A DNA stretch of 64,000 nt from Membranipora membranacea (taxonomy: Eukaryota; Bryozoa; Gymnolaemata; Cheilostomatida; Membraniporidae). The stretch's first letter is position 1. Each line of letters starts with the position of its first letter. This document shows positions 47,971 to 60,699 of this stretch, one piece after another. The position numbers and the translations under genes are program-made. The notes under the pieces were generated by a model. That model made no database searches. It worked only from the letters and a program-made list of their open reading frames with translations, and had not been told where the DNA came from. Location: NCBI GenBank assembly GCA_914767715.1, contig OU612074.1, positions 823,501-887,500 on the forward strand, in the 5' to 3' direction.

Positions 47971-50459
47971 CTAAATACATCCAGGTACTCCTCAGATAAT
48001 CTCCTACTGGACTCATTATACTGAGTAAGGACATCCCTTACTTTACAGCTGCATCCGCGGTGTCTGTCAATAACACAAGCAACTGTTAAAATGACCATAT
48101 CAGTTTATGTGGTCTATTGGAATTTTGACCTTTGACTTAGACCAGGTAGACTGATATAAGCGTAGCAAATTCTGGTCAAATACGTCATGTAATCAAGTGA
48201 ACAATGTTTTTATTGGGTAAGAAAGCTTATACAATGACTACTTTAGACTTGATTCTATCCTGGTATATTTTATCCGTTCATACATCCAACACTGAGAGCT
48301 GTCATAGAATCCTAAAGATTATTTCACCCTAATAATATACTTACTGCTGACCCATCAGGCAGTGGTCTAACATTGCTAGCGAATATTTGAGGGGAGTTAA
48401 TCAAGAGTTTACTCAACTTCATCACCATTATTAGAGCTCAAATCTAGTTCACAACTCACCGAAGATGTCATCAGATGGTGATACATCAGAGGGCAATGTT
48501 ACATAATGCACAACCTGCAGTCAGTCACGTCATGGAAGTTCTCAACTGATGAGATTAGAACTAAATAAATATTCAATGTACCTTCAGGTAGTCCTACTAA
48601 AATCTGCAAAACATCCAACACTCTGTCACTATGTCACAGTTGTGAAAACTGTGAGGAATGTAGTAGATTTATCTGCCTCAGATATTTATACATTCAAGAC
48701 TGTGCAGGAATGAATCAAAGTGAAGTAAAAATAAGCACAGGCCTATATCTATCTGTGGTATGGGCAGCACACAACCAAGTAACCCTTACACAAGTTTAAT
48801 ACACAACCAGAAACTAACGTTGATGTTATTATCCACTGTATGACAGCTGTGGTTTTTATTAGGTGAGAGCCACTTGTTATTCTCATCTCCGTGCTGAGTA
48901 TCTAACTACCTATTATAATTCAGGTTAATTAAAAAACATGATATTGATGATGCTATTTCCCTACAACTGTACAGGTATTCTGTACAAGTGGCTGGGAAAT
49001 ATGTTCACCTTCAGTCAAAATGGAAAATGGATCTTGAGAAGTTTTGTTTATCTGAGAATAGCTGTAGACTAAGTTAGGGAATTATATCAAGTGTTCTGCC
49101 AACCTGCAGTCCTACAGTGTCTTGCTTCTTTGCATGTCTGTTAAACAAACAGTACTGTCTATTGTCAGATGAGATAATCCACCTGTACCTGGCTCTCCTG
49201 TTAGGTTCCTCTGTGTGTGCTTCCATGACTGTCATTCTGGGAAATAAATAGACATTGTCATTGCCAGTTTATTACCAGGAGGTTTGAATATCACTATTCA
49301 TTCATATGCCAAAGATTATACAACATGACTGACAAGGATTATGTAACATTTTGACACAAACAAAGCCCATACATGAAATTATAGCCCATCATTCATAACA
49401 AGCAAGCTATTCAATATGATTCTCAGCTATATGTTTAGAAAACAAATAGTTTGATAAATGATGATAAATTGTTTTGGAAGGCTCACATCATTGACTGCTT
49501 ACATGAAAACCACACAGGTGATTTGTACTGGCAACAAAATATCCATAGTATGGTAGAATTATGCATCTGCAGTTATGTATCTGAGGCCTATTCTACCCTA
49601 AATAATATGTACTAGCCCTGTTCACACGGCCGCACGGGTTTTGGTTTTTTTGGTTCGGTTGGTGGCCATGTATTGTTCGGCATAGTATCGGTAGTTGTCT
49701 TCTGCTGTTTTAGCTCTAATCTTCACCACTTTGAGCTTTGACTTTTTCTCTGTTCCATAGGCAAATACATTAACTTTTGTCATTTATCATATACAAAGTA
49801 AATATAAATAAGTTGATTGCATTAAATATTGCAGTAATAATGTGAAAACATGGCTAAGTAAAAAAAATTTTAAACACCCATGACTATGGCTATGATAATT
49901 TCTAGGTCAAGGTCAAGTCATGGTCATATTCATGGGTGTGCTATATAATTTTTAACTTAGCCATGTTTTCACATTATTACTGCAATCAACTTATTTATAT
50001 TTATTTTGTATATGATAAATGACAAAGTTAATTTATTTGCCTATGGAACAGAGAAAAAGTCAAAGCTCAAAGTGGTGAAGATTAGAGCTAAAACAACAGA
50101 AGACAACTACTGATACTATACTGAACAATACATGGCCACCAACCAAACCAAAAAACCCGTGGCCGTGTGAACAGGGCTAAATACGTACCCTGATCAAATT
50201 AAACCCAAACATAGCTTACTAAATACTACTTATTTATACAGCGGAGAGAAATATGTAAACTGTACCCCAGGTTCCCAGCCTCCTTCTTTTCATGATCTGG
50301 CAGCACCTGTGTTTCCATTACACGCTTTTTGGTACAGCTTGGTTTTCGCATTTCAGGATCATTTTTCACAAGGCTCGATAAACTGCTACCAGGGCTTAGA
50401 TCGTAGCTACTTGTTGGTTTCTCTGGGCCCTTAGTAGATTGACAGTAATAGGACGGCAT
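47971..50459 (-). CDS. uncharacterised host gene, five phase-consistent exons (3' end not found)
   Basis: Minus-strand exons: 50266-50459 (ATG at 50459), 49104-49236, 48460-48514, about 48346-48376, and 47971-48063. Each lies between plausible AG and GT sites, and the phases agree at every join (2, 0, 1, 2). No stop occurs in about 168 codons. The product begins MPSYYCQSTKGPEKPTSSYD, is hydrophilic with Ser/Lys-rich stretches, then has RRARYRWIISSDNRQYCLFN and ends HRGCSCKVRDVLTQYNESSR plus a helical RLSEEYLDVF. There are no membrane segments. I do not recognise a family. The RYRWIISSDNRQYCLF stretch and the CSC motif look the most conserved. The small fourth exon (31 bp) is the weakest link, and it has an alternative acceptor 9 bases on. 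A foldback element fills the first intron. Confidence 0.5.
49615..50177. mobile_element. long near-perfect foldback element, 563 bp
   Basis: GCCCTGTTCACACGGCC at the left and its complement at the right. The arms of about 230-260 bp match almost throughout, leaving a small centre near 49880-49930 that is itself palindromic (ACACCCATGA ... TCATGGGTGT). The ends abut TA on each side. The DNA or RNA strand would fold into one hairpin. It lies in the first intron of the uncharacterised minus-strand gene. Confidence 0.88.
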
Positions 50460-50649
50460 TCCTCATTAAAAATGGTTAAATTAAGCCCATGAATCCTTGA
50501 GAGAACAATTTGATTAGGTTGACTTGCCTTTGACAGGTATTTAGTCAAAACTTTGATCAGAGTTGTGATTAAACTTGGAGCATAAGATTCATGCAGCCCT
50601 GCTTATGATGAGTAGCCAACAAAAAAACACTGCCTATCCTAACATCAAT

Positions 50650-51380
50650 TCTACCTGACCAGTGTAATGTTTTTTGGAGTAATCTCCCTTGATTATTACA
50701 GATAAGACCATACTTTTGCAAAGTTTTATAAAAGCTACAAAGGAAGCAGATGAGACCTTTTGCTGTGAGAACTCCTTGGTTTCAGCTAACTACAATTGAT
50801 CAAATTATTCCGTAATTCAAAAATTTGACCTATATGCTGAAATAAAAAAGTATCGAGAGATATTAATTTTTTAATACAATTAAAATTAAATAATAATATA
50901 TTTAAATGTAAAATCATGATCAATCACAATGAAATTCAGTGTTAGGAAGGAAGGTGTATTGAAATATGCAGCTAAATTATTTTTGCGAAAAAATTCCATA
51001 TGTATATATCCAGTTATTGGATTAAATATAGAAATGTTTTGTATTATAATAACATTAAATATATAAATGTTATTCGGAAAATTTTTTCTGCAATCAGTAT
51101 TTTCAGGTTGGAATTATATAATATTTGAAATTCAAAGCTGGAATATTATTATTTATCTTTATTTGAATGATTTATTTATTACATTACATAATATAATAAA
51201 TATCAAATTATATTCGCAGTAAATTTTTGTCCCATAATGTGGGTCAGCATAATCCGCCTATGTGATTCCGCTTCGATCTTAATTTCCCTGGCTACCAAAC
51301 CAAAAAGTGTGATCTGCTCCAATGATAGCTTTTATAATAAAGTGCAAATTTATGGTCTCATCTGTTCAGCGCCCCCTATA
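50650..51380. repeat. weak inverted repeat, AT-rich interior
   Basis: AAGACCATACTTTTGCAAAG..TTTATAAAAGCT..GGAAGCAGATGAGACC near 50705-50755 resembles the complement of 51305-51370. Between them lies very AT-rich DNA. It may be the ends of an old element. Confidence 0.4.
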
Positions 51381-51390
51381 ATAAGGGACA

Positions 51391-51427
51391 ACTCCTGACA
51401 CAACCCCAATGGGGTTGTGTCAGGAGT
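51391..51427. repeat. perfect 18-bp palindrome with one-base centre
   Basis: ACTCCTGACACAACCCCA, A, then the exact complement. It is the tightest cruciform-capable sequence in the window. Confidence 0.9.
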
Positions 51428-51764
51428 GTCATAACATAACCTTTTTGGAGTCAATGAATGTGGCTACCAATGAAGCTATCACATCGCAACTCATGTTGAC
51501 TTAGCAGTCTCTATATGATGATAAATGACAAGTCGCCACTAAAAGTCGCTAAAAAGAGGCTGAGTGTGCTAAACAGACACCATGGCCAAATTGAGTCACG
51601 ATCAGCCAACCATCGAACCATAGAAATTTAACATAAGTGTTTCGCTTATAATATTTAATTTGTTCCAAGAAGGGGACGGAATAAATGATTTATTGAATGA
51701 AGTAGTTCTTTGTAGATCAAGTTTAATTCAATTGCCTGCATTCCCAGTTGCTCCCTTCCACTGG

Positions 51765-52581
51765 TCAGGCCGCGACCAGTGGATCTTCTAATGCAGGCAA
51801 ATGGACCAAACTTACAACCACACATAGTTGGATGTCAGTAGCTTCCGATAATGAACTGTCCATTAAATATGCAGCAGCTTGGTTCACATTCTGTGTAGAT
51901 ATCAGATTGGCAGCAGCTACATCATGATTTGAATAAGCAGAACAAAACATATATGGATGCAAAGTTGTTTCAACAGCAGTACTCAATACAGGTGCCATAG
52001 CAATGACATACACAGCAGTAGCAAGGTTAACAGCAGGTCACGTAGCAACAAGCGGTGTTTCAGATTCAATAGCCTTAGCAAAGGACTCAGATTCATCAAC
52101 TGTGTGAACAGTTTCTCCAATTGACATACAGGTATTTACAGGATTTACTGATACAGTTTCACATAATCTTAGCTCCATGATGAACCATTACAGGCAATGG
52201 AGTATGATAATAGACAGGGACATAAGAGAACGAGAATTTTTCTTCAAAGCGTTGAAGATAAAATTTACAAACTCGTACATGAGCTTCACTCTGAGTCTGA
52301 GCATAGAATTGTAGTCCAAGTTGATGGTTGTAATCAAACATATCTATTGCCTTCTGTAATGTCAGGGTATTGCATTCGTACTCATCAAAGATCCTGGACA
52401 TAATTGACAACACAGCATGGTTATCCCATATCTGATGCTTTACGCAGAACCTCAGTGCTTTATCAAGTCCACTTTGTACATCTGGATCAGCAGGTAGCAG
52501 CTGCCTCTGCCCAGTGAAGAGATTATCCATCAGTTTACAGAAAGTTTCACCTGGGTAATGTTCCTTGTATGGTAAATCCAT
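51765..52581 (-). pseudogene. intronless unknown reading frame with frameshift and stop
   Basis: The first frame (52581-52159, 140 codons) starts at an ATG six codons after an in-frame TAA. It looks globular: MDLPYKEHYPGETFCKLMDN, then DKALRFCVKHQIWDNHAV, SIMSRIFDEYECNTL, and a Tyr/Phe-rich end. Near 52165 the frame shifts. The other frame continues MELRLCETVSVNPVNTC on to 51765 with one TGA near 52035, and is Ala/Val/Ser/Thr-rich. The length without introns suggests a retrocopy or a transposon gene. I do not recognise the family. The first part has amino-acid use like a true protein. Confidence 0.45.
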
Positions 52582-52619
52582 AATAGCTGGATCCAGTTAG
52601 TCTCCGTTAATCGAAAGAT

Positions 52620-54500
52620 TATCGGCCCACCCGAGGACGCCAAACTGTGTTACGTAGTTGAAAGCAATCGCTAGGTGGTTCAACTTAGCCCAGCTAGGAT
52701 TTATATCCATCAGAAATAAGGCTGAGTGTTCACAAATAATCACCAGATATATTATGTAGGATCTGTGCACAGTAGGTCTATCCGTAAGCCAGGGTCAGGG
52801 TGGTCTCTCTTCTCAGCCCCGTCCTATACCTCTCCAAGTATGTCATGCGTTATGCCCTAGGCTTGGGTAGATAATTACTTGAAAGCTAAGAATAGCTTTC
52901 GGTAATTATGAGTAGTGACTCAGGTCATTGTTGTCAAAGTTGAGAGCTATGGTTTGTTTAATTACTTAATTACTGCCAATGGAATGGTGTGTAAACGTAA
53001 CTCATGTATGGGCCCGTATAGGCCCATTTCCGCTACTGGATATTCAATTTCATTGTGATGAGTTAACTATCAGCCCTGTGCCACGGCGCAAACAGGCAAA
53101 AAAAGGTGCAAAGAAGAGAAAAAATTATTGAAACGACCACAACAAAAACACAAAAAAATTGTTATCTATACTGAAATAATATATGTTGTGTGTTAAATTG
53201 TGCATCTGCGTAGTTTTGATAATACTCACAAGTACCAAACGATCATCGACATAGTAGAACTATATTGCTAAGTCCTTTCTCCTGCCAACAGTCACCTGCG
53301 CTAATTAGTCATAGCTACTAAAATCACTGAGTAACTGCTCCATGTGCCAGGTTAAAGTTCAGATACTATGATGCATCTGATTGGTCAGAATTCGCGCATA
53401 ATTCGAGTACAGAGTGCAGACAACTCTACAAATCTTCACATTTCTACTGTTTCTCAGGGCAGGGAGTTTGTCCCAAACTATTGCATTATTTCAGGTATAG
53501 ATACTAGATAGAAGAAAACCCATAAACAAACACAAAAATCATGTAATCCAGTTAGCAGACTGTGAAATCGAGTTTAAAGGCTACATAGTTATTGTCACCT
53601 CTCACGATACTCAAAGTATCACCATTTATCCTCACAATACATCTAGCCTCTGCCTGGGCCCCCGACACTACAGCCTGCCCAGGCTTCATCTAGCCGACAT
53701 CTAAAAACACACTTTGTAAAAAGAAATGTGTGCACATGTTAGGCTAACGGTCCTAAAGTTATATCATTTCACCCAAATGCATATGAATTGGCAGATAACA
53801 CACAAGATAAAAATAAATACATGCATGATGTTTTCTGCCTCTGGTATCTTCAAATGTCAATCCTTTCAAATATTTATCGTACTACAAACTTTTACCCCAT
53901 GGTTATTGTATGTCACTGCACCAACCTTCTGTGTTTGGCGTTAAAGAATAAAATCAAGGTAAGCTTGAACTTTTGTCAAAGATAAGACAATTTTTATTTT
54001 TAACTACATGATAGTTGTAGAGCAAACTTTTTTCAGCAATCCAATCTGGGATCAGTATTATGTCCAGTAAGTTAGTTGTTTTGAATAATTTACTCTGAAG
54101 ATGACGGTTTTGAAATTGAAGATTCCTCTGTTTGTCTCCGAAGAAATTGAAGATATCTTTGTGTGCAGGGAGCCATTTTTGTGATAATAATTATCAGCAC
54201 AACAATAAATAGAAACTTTCATTCTATCCCTTTTATTTTCAGATAGTTTTAAACATCGCAAGCGTGTGACGCCTGCGACAGTGACAGCATGATATCAACA
54301 AAGATGAGAGTGTGCAAAAGAAAAATTAAACAGTGCTTCACCACCAGAGGTCACACAAATTTGGTGAGTTAATTACATCATCTTCTAAAGTTAATAATGA
54401 TTTTCGGAATAAAAGACATTAAAACCTTCACACGCTGGTAGTTTTATCTTAAAGAGAGCATGAAGCGTACAAATTTTTGTTATGAAAGTAGCCCGATACA
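52620..54500. other. no supported gene
   Basis: Intergenic AT-rich sequence. A few short frames without domains. Confidence 0.35.
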
Positions 54501-54512
54501 AATCAATGATGG

Positions 54513-54660
54513 AGTAGGAGACGGCTGAGTTGGTTAGAGCGCTGGTCCTTCAACATGCAAATGTTGAAGGTTGTGGGATGAAATCCTACTGCAGTCCATT
54601 GACTACTGGGGATTGGTTGGCCCCCATGCTTCGGGATGTGACGTGTGGTAAGACATCTGA
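54513..54660 (+). repeat. tRNA-derived SINE
   Basis: GGCTGAGTTGGTTAGAGCGC is a canonical tRNA A-box region. GGTTGTGGGATGAAATCC stands where the B-box belongs (a changed GGTTCGAATCC). The anticodon arm is replaced by a short hairpin, CTTCAACATGCAAATGTTGAAG. A SINE-like body follows (CATGCTTCGGGATGTGACGT). Confidence 0.6.
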
Positions 54661-55475
54661 TTTTAATCAACCTTTAATCAAATACTCTGATATATTGTGC
54701 TTGTCATGTTTATCTGACATTATGTTTTAGGTTCATAGCGATGGAGATTGATTTGAGATACGCACGGTACCAAAAAGTACCTACAAATCTTATATCGCCA
54801 TCGAGCAGAAATCAGTCAATATAACATGAACACCTCGCCGTGGTCCTATCTAAGTGTACTGGTATTTGTACTTCTTCAAAAAAGGTTTTGCCTAAAATTA
54901 GTACCAAACTGTTCAGGACAAGCTGCTAAATCTATCTCTAAATCTAAATCTAAACTTTCCAACTCAAAATCCGATCAAAGTCGACAAAAAACTTTGATTT
55001 TTGACAGTACATCAATGTTAGCATCATTGCTTCTACACCTTCAAAATTTCGTTGCGTCGCCCACAATTAAATGCATCAGTGCCTCAATGCTAATGCTCCA
55101 TATAGTGTCCTGTCTAGGTTTATTAAAAAGTCTATGGTAGACATCAGAGAAATCTCGCATCAACTGCCTATTAATATCGTAATTGTCTTTCCGTTAATCA
55201 GGGGAAGACAGCCATATAAGTCACTGGTGCAATTATCGAAGGTCTAATCAGGGAGGGTTGGACCATTCTCCCTGGTCTAATGGTCTTAATTGTTATATTT
55301 TTTGATACCATAAAGGAGACTCTTTTTGTAACCTCTTCCCAATTCACTTCTTTTAGGACACCAACGACAGGTAGCCATCATCTAAAAACGGATACTCACT
55401 GGAAAACTTGAATGACATTGCAAGATGCATGAAGTTACAACTAAATCAATACGGCTAGCTGAAAAACCCATCATA

Positions 55476-55664
55476 TCAACACATGACTTCTCCATCTGTT
55501 CTCTGTAGTTTCTTTATGACACTCTGATTGATATCTGCAGGTAGGACTGCAGTGTTCTTAAAATAGTAGTTTAATAGACCTTTTACTGGGTCGCCAATGA
55601 CTTGAATTTCACATAGTCCGATGGCTTTCACCTCAGGTTGCACGAGCCCTAAAATCACTAACAA
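55476..55664 (-). other. possible exon, unknown
   Basis: A 62-codon frame, MLVILGLVQPEVKAIGLCEI and on to INQSVIKKLQRTDGEVMC, has a protein-like composition but no supporting splice sites or domain. It could be a transposon remnant. Confidence 0.2.
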
Positions 55665-55669
55665 CTGGC

Positions 55670-57440
55670 TGCCATTTTAATTAATAGTTTTGCTAATAAG
55701 TGAATTTAAAAATTGTATGGGACAGACCTCCTCTAGTATAGTATACAGTAGTAGTCGTAGCTCACTTAATTTGTTGAAGACAAAGTTGTAACCAATTATT
55801 GGGGAGTTAAATGTCCACTAAATTTTAGGAGAGGTGTCGGCAACATTATGGGAGGTTATATTATGCCTTAAAAGTGGGATAGTTCTCCTGCATAACCAAG
55901 TACAAATGTGACTTGGAATACGAATACACCAGAACAACATTACAGAAATAAATTCAGATGGTAATTCAGGCTTGATTGGCCTGTTAGACTGCGAGACACA
56001 CGTTGATATCTATAGGCTTAGAAAAACAGTAGTAGACAACTCCAAATTGTCATTGTCAGAAATCGTGGGGACTCAGACTACCCAATCCCAAGTAGTTTCA
56101 ACCCCAAAACTGTATCGCAAGTATTCACTCACAATTCTGATCCAAATATGAATTAATCAAGGAACTCTTGTGTGTTGTGTACATACCTGCTCAACAGGAT
56201 TGTGATTATCTAAATTTATTAGGTATTGTACCAAAAAACCTCATAGCCAATAATCGAATCTGAGCAATAATAAAACTCAACCTAAGCTAAAATATCTGGT
56301 GTCTGCAGTTTGCATATTGTTTTTATTTTTGCATTACAAAAATGACCGGCGTACCATATAAAAAACTGGTAGTAAGTTGGTTCTGGTATATATGGTCTTC
56401 TTAACTTACCTACTGGCGATAGTCCATAACCAGACGGAAATATTTACTGAGGCATGAAAAAAATAATATACAAAGTAGGTCATCTTACGAATTCCGGCCA
56501 TTAGAAAAAAGGTACCCATAAGTCTACCCAAAGCCTCAAAACAATAATTTAACACAATCAATGATAGTGTAGAGTCCTCTTATTTTTGCTGTAGAAAAAA
56601 TAAAATGCTATCTGTTTCAAAATCTAATGTCTTGAATTGTATAATAATTATATGCAATTTCTTATAGCTAAGCACAGATCCACATGAGACTTTCAAGTCT
56701 GCTGTGAAGAAAATATAGCTAGCTGGTAGTTTATATGAATGCATATGAGAAATGCACTGCTAATATGACTTTGGAGAAAGGTTACAACTAAAACGAGACT
56801 TTGCAAAGGAGCAATTTGAAGATTATGTAAGTAACACAACATTATAGGGCAGCTCTGCATGCAAGCATGCAAAGCCTCAGTTTCAAACTTTGGAGATAGT
56901 CGATTGAATGACTTGCAAACCAATTACCAAAATGTGACTTTCGTCTTTAATTCCTAAGATCTGAGTAATTTTCAGTTACTTGTGTTCCTGTTCCTTGATA
57001 TGTTTTAGGTTGGGCAGGTTGGGAACAGCCCTCACTCGATTTCAAGCTAAAGTGTACAGTACCAACCTATAGAACCACATGGATTCACTTACTTACCTGG
57101 AAAATCATAAAGAGAAACTTTAGCTATAGGCAAATCAATAGATCAACAACAAAACTACAGCCGTGAGTTGTCCATAATTCAGCCAATCTAAGATCTTTTT
57201 TTTCTTATCTTTGAATACTCTATTTTGAAATCTAAATCATTTTGAGCAAAATGTTTTACATTTAATTCATGCAATCTAGTTTAATAATGTAATCATTTAC
57301 AAGACAAGTATTAAGGGGATATGAAAAGACAGAAAGACCGAAGCCGATATAGTCTGGCAGCAAGTTCTGCTGTAGTTACGCAATGTTTGTACCCTGAAAA
57401 AATACCAAGTACTACTGGGAAATAATATTTATCTATGTAC
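55670..57440. other. no supported gene
   Basis: AT-rich sequence without recognisable domains or repeats. Confidence 0.35.
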
Positions 57441-57449
57441 AATGTTAAA

Positions 57450-60080
57450 AGTGTTGGGGCTTGCAAAATGAGAGGCATTTTTATTCAGATTTTTGTTTGG
57501 CGGCTCTGACTTCTGCAAAGGAGGGTTACCTGGTGGACTTCACGGTCTGTCACCTTTTGCCCCGTTATTCCACTCATCCCTGGCTGGCCCAGGTCTTCTC
57601 TCATATCAGTTTCCTTACTACCACTATGTTTCTTTAAACTACCCAAACCCCATAGCTTTTTACTAGAGCCACGCTTTTGTGTTTTGGCCGCAATTTCAGC
57701 CCACCTATGGATACAGACATCTCAGCCAAATGTTCACAACAAACACTACATACAATCCCTTGCCCTGTGGCCTATAACACCGCAGAACCTGCTCGCAGTT
57801 TTTTTTTCTGGTTTGGTTGGGCATTATAAAGGAGACAGCCGCCTTCGGCACCTTGTTGTAGCAATTAACAAGGTTATCTTGGACCCGACGTGCCTGGAAA
57901 CTTTTGGGCGTGTGCCCTGTGATTCAGATAATTTTTAGCATTGTCAAGTATTCTTTCTGCGCGACCATGTTTGACAACACGACACCGCATATTTTAATAA
58001 TGCCCATATTATAGGCTCATTGACTTTCATCTTGAAATGTCTGATAAGTTAGAAATTATTCTTCTCTTTATAGCCCCTTTAAACCAATTATATCAGTGGT
58101 TGCTCAAACTCGTAAAAGTTCATAGTTATCTACGGCTTTTATTTTGGTGTGGCAGCCTGTTCGTTCTGAAACGTTCTGCGCTAGGTATCGAGGTTTCATG
58201 TGTAGGCTCTCATCTGGTCACTTGCAAAGAATCGCTGCCAGCCCGTGATCTTTTGGCTTGGAACGATGATGGTATGGTGCTTTTTTGATATGGAGATAAA
58301 CACAGACAGGAAGCTTGCCATGTTAAATGCAGCTCTTTTCTGATCGGGTTGGGCAAAAGGAAGGAGACCCCCGCCTTCAGCATCTTTTGTGAGACTTAAC
58401 AAGGTTATATGGGATCTGAGGTGCTTTATAATTTGTGCACGTCAGGTTTTCATTTTTAATATCTTAAGATCGAAACATTTACCTCTGTTGAACCCTTTTT
58501 CAGCAATATCATTGGAGAGAATGAGTAATGTTTTACAAGTGTGTGTTCTACTCACTGAATTAGATTCTTCTCTTAGAATGGAAATAGTATCATAGCGTTA
58601 TACGGTTAGGACACTAAACACAGGGACCCTTCTGACTGTTCTCTGATTGGCTGTCCCTAGTAACATGAATAATTAGCCTGAGAAATTGTCTTGTTTACAA
58701 AATTGTAAACAGTAATTATACCCCATACAGTGTCGATGATTAGGGCATTTCTAGATTGCTACTAGGGACTGGCTATTTTTGCAAGCCCTTTGTTTTGCAA
58801 AAGAAAGCTAATGATGCTATTCCAGATATGGAATTCAATGGTTCTACTGCATTAAGGCAGATTTGCTTTTATGCTTCTTTCATTGGTTCTTTTTACAGCA
58901 GTCACCCTCAAACTGGCAAAAACACTGTAGCTGGAGATTTCCATTGCCACACCAGACACTAAAAATGGTTCAGCGCAAAGTGAGGTGGGATTTTTTCTGA
59001 ATTTGAAGAGATATGCACCTCTTTCGGTACAATAAGATTCACACAGAGGCTGCCGGGTAATGAAACAAATTAGACTCGCCACATCGATCGTATTTAATTC
59101 TCTGGAATATCCCCAGTAACATTATTTTTATTGCCGTTTTAGTGAGCAGGATTGAGTTGACCATAAATTGCGGGGTTGCGCGTTTTTGAGACCATGTACC
59201 AAACTATTTTGACTCGGGTTCAGATAAATGGCTAGTTGTACAGACTAGTATCTATTACAGACAAGGGTGCCCTTTGTCCCATGTCTGTTATGTGATTACA
59301 TCGAAACGATGGTGAGAGTTATCTTGCAATGCAGGCTTCTGTCACGCCGCACTGTGCCTGGCCCTGATAGTTTGAAAATAATTGGTATATGCGGACGATC
59401 TCATGGTTGCCTGTAATGCCTCAGATGTTGACCATATTTTTGCTAGGTTCTTTAAAACCACAGGCAGTCCACTGCAAGGAAAGAAGACAAAACAATTGCT
59501 TCCATTTCAACTGCCCAAATACATACTTTTTTAGGTTTGTTGAGCGAGCACTGAAAAGAGCACATGAAAATTTTTAGATTGGACTTTTTATTCGACGTTC
59601 ACAGATTTGGAATCCAATGAACAGAGCAAGGTATTGGAGCGAGCTAGGGAACAGATTGAGGGCTAACAATTAATAAAATGACCATCCATTCCTGGGAAGA
59701 TAGTTCTTCTCAACACAGCTGATTTTTACAATGTTTTACTTCTCGGCTAGTACACTTCTGATCTTAAATTATTAAAGTTTTAGAAAGTTGGACATTTGAG
59801 ATTATGTTTCCTTGCCTCCTAAAGGAAGATTGTAAATAATTTTTTTTCTTTTTTGCCCTAAGACAAAGGGGGCTGGGATCTGGTTCATGTGCAGTCTTAT
59901 TAATCAGAGAGTGTCTTTTTCTTTTAAACAACCAGCTATGCTGTGTTTCAGATGAGTTTGAGCATTGCTGAATGTGCTTTGTAAGTTTTTTTTTTCTGTG
60001 CGATGCAGGGTTTTCTTTCCGACAAAACGGCGCCGCATATCTAAGTACGGAAGAGGTGGGGTCATTGAGTTGTATCAGAA
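57450..60080 (+). mobile_element. decayed L1/Tx1-like LINE, plus strand
   Basis: RT motif B reads YRQGCPLSHVCYVIT near 59256-59300. An intact RT motif C, VYADDLMVACNASDVDHIFA, is near 59382-59440. Downstream near 59866-59890 is a GGWDLVHVQSY element like the GGLGL block of L1/Tx1 C-termini. Stops and frameshifts are frequent. Internal repeats (GGTTGGGCA..AAAGGAGAC.GCCGCCTTCGGCACCTT at 57820, 58345 and, more diverged, 61045) indicate several overlapping copies. Confidence 0.6.
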
Positions 60081-60350
60081 ACATTTCTGATAAGTTAGAG
60101 TTATTATTCCTTTCGTAGCCTCGGTAAGCCAGGAATGTTAATCGTTGATCGAGCTCGTAGACTTTCCTGTTATCTACAAATCGTGCTTTCAGCAGGAATT
60201 TTTTACAGGAGAAGCAGATTTTGCTGTTTGGATCTGTTCATTCTGGAGCGCTTGGCGCTAAGAATCAAGATTTCATGAGGAGGCTCTCATCTGGCTCCTT
60301 GAAAACTGGAAAGGTCCTAGCCAGATCGATTATGCATTTGGTGAACACTA
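60080..60350 (+). repeat. LINE-derived duplicate of 58030-58260
   Basis: CTGATAAGTTAGA..TTATT, TAGTTATCTAC/TGTTATCTAC and TTTCATG..TAGGCTCTCATCTGG occur in both in the same order. This is an extra copy of the same LINE segment. Confidence 0.6.
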
Positions 60351-60354
60351 ATAA

Positions 60355-60620
60355 AATAATAATAATAATAATAGACACTTTATTGCTATTCAGTGCCCCT
60401 TTCGGGGACAATGCTGACATTAATTAATTAAGACCAACTCATCTAATTAGCGCACCCTTGTACAATGTAAGGGTGGGCAAGCTAGGCTATTGTCCGGAGA
60501 GCTCACCTCCTTTAGCTGGATGGGTAGTGACCGGGATTCGAACCAGCAACTCTCAGATTGAGAAGCTTGAATCCTACCCACTACAGCATCCTGCCTGCCA
60601 CTGTATGTGACCACTGCGAA
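60355..60620 (-). repeat. full tRNA-derived SINE with (ATT)n tail
   Basis: On the minus strand the head (about 60595-60515) has GATGCTGTAGTGGGTAGGAT (A-box) and GCTGGTTCGAATCCCGGTCA (perfect B-box). The body passes GGACAATAGCCTAGCTTGCC and ends in GAATAGCAATAAAGTGTC followed by (ATT)n at about 60355-60372. This is the best-preserved SINE in the window. A 5'-truncated relative lies at 0.6 kb. Confidence 0.8.
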
Positions 60621-60699
60621 GGGGGCTGGAGATAGTCGCAAACCTTTCTTGAAATACGAAGAATTGCAGCCAGCCTGTCCTCTGGCCTGGTATATATAT

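Noticed and set aside
54519-54600. Functional tRNA gene
   Set aside because: The B-box is altered, the anticodon arm is replaced by a hairpin, and a SINE body follows.
60515-60600. Functional tRNA gene on minus
   Set aside because: A perfect B-box exists, but the unit runs into a SINE body with an (ATT)n tail and has a truncated relative at 0.6 kb.
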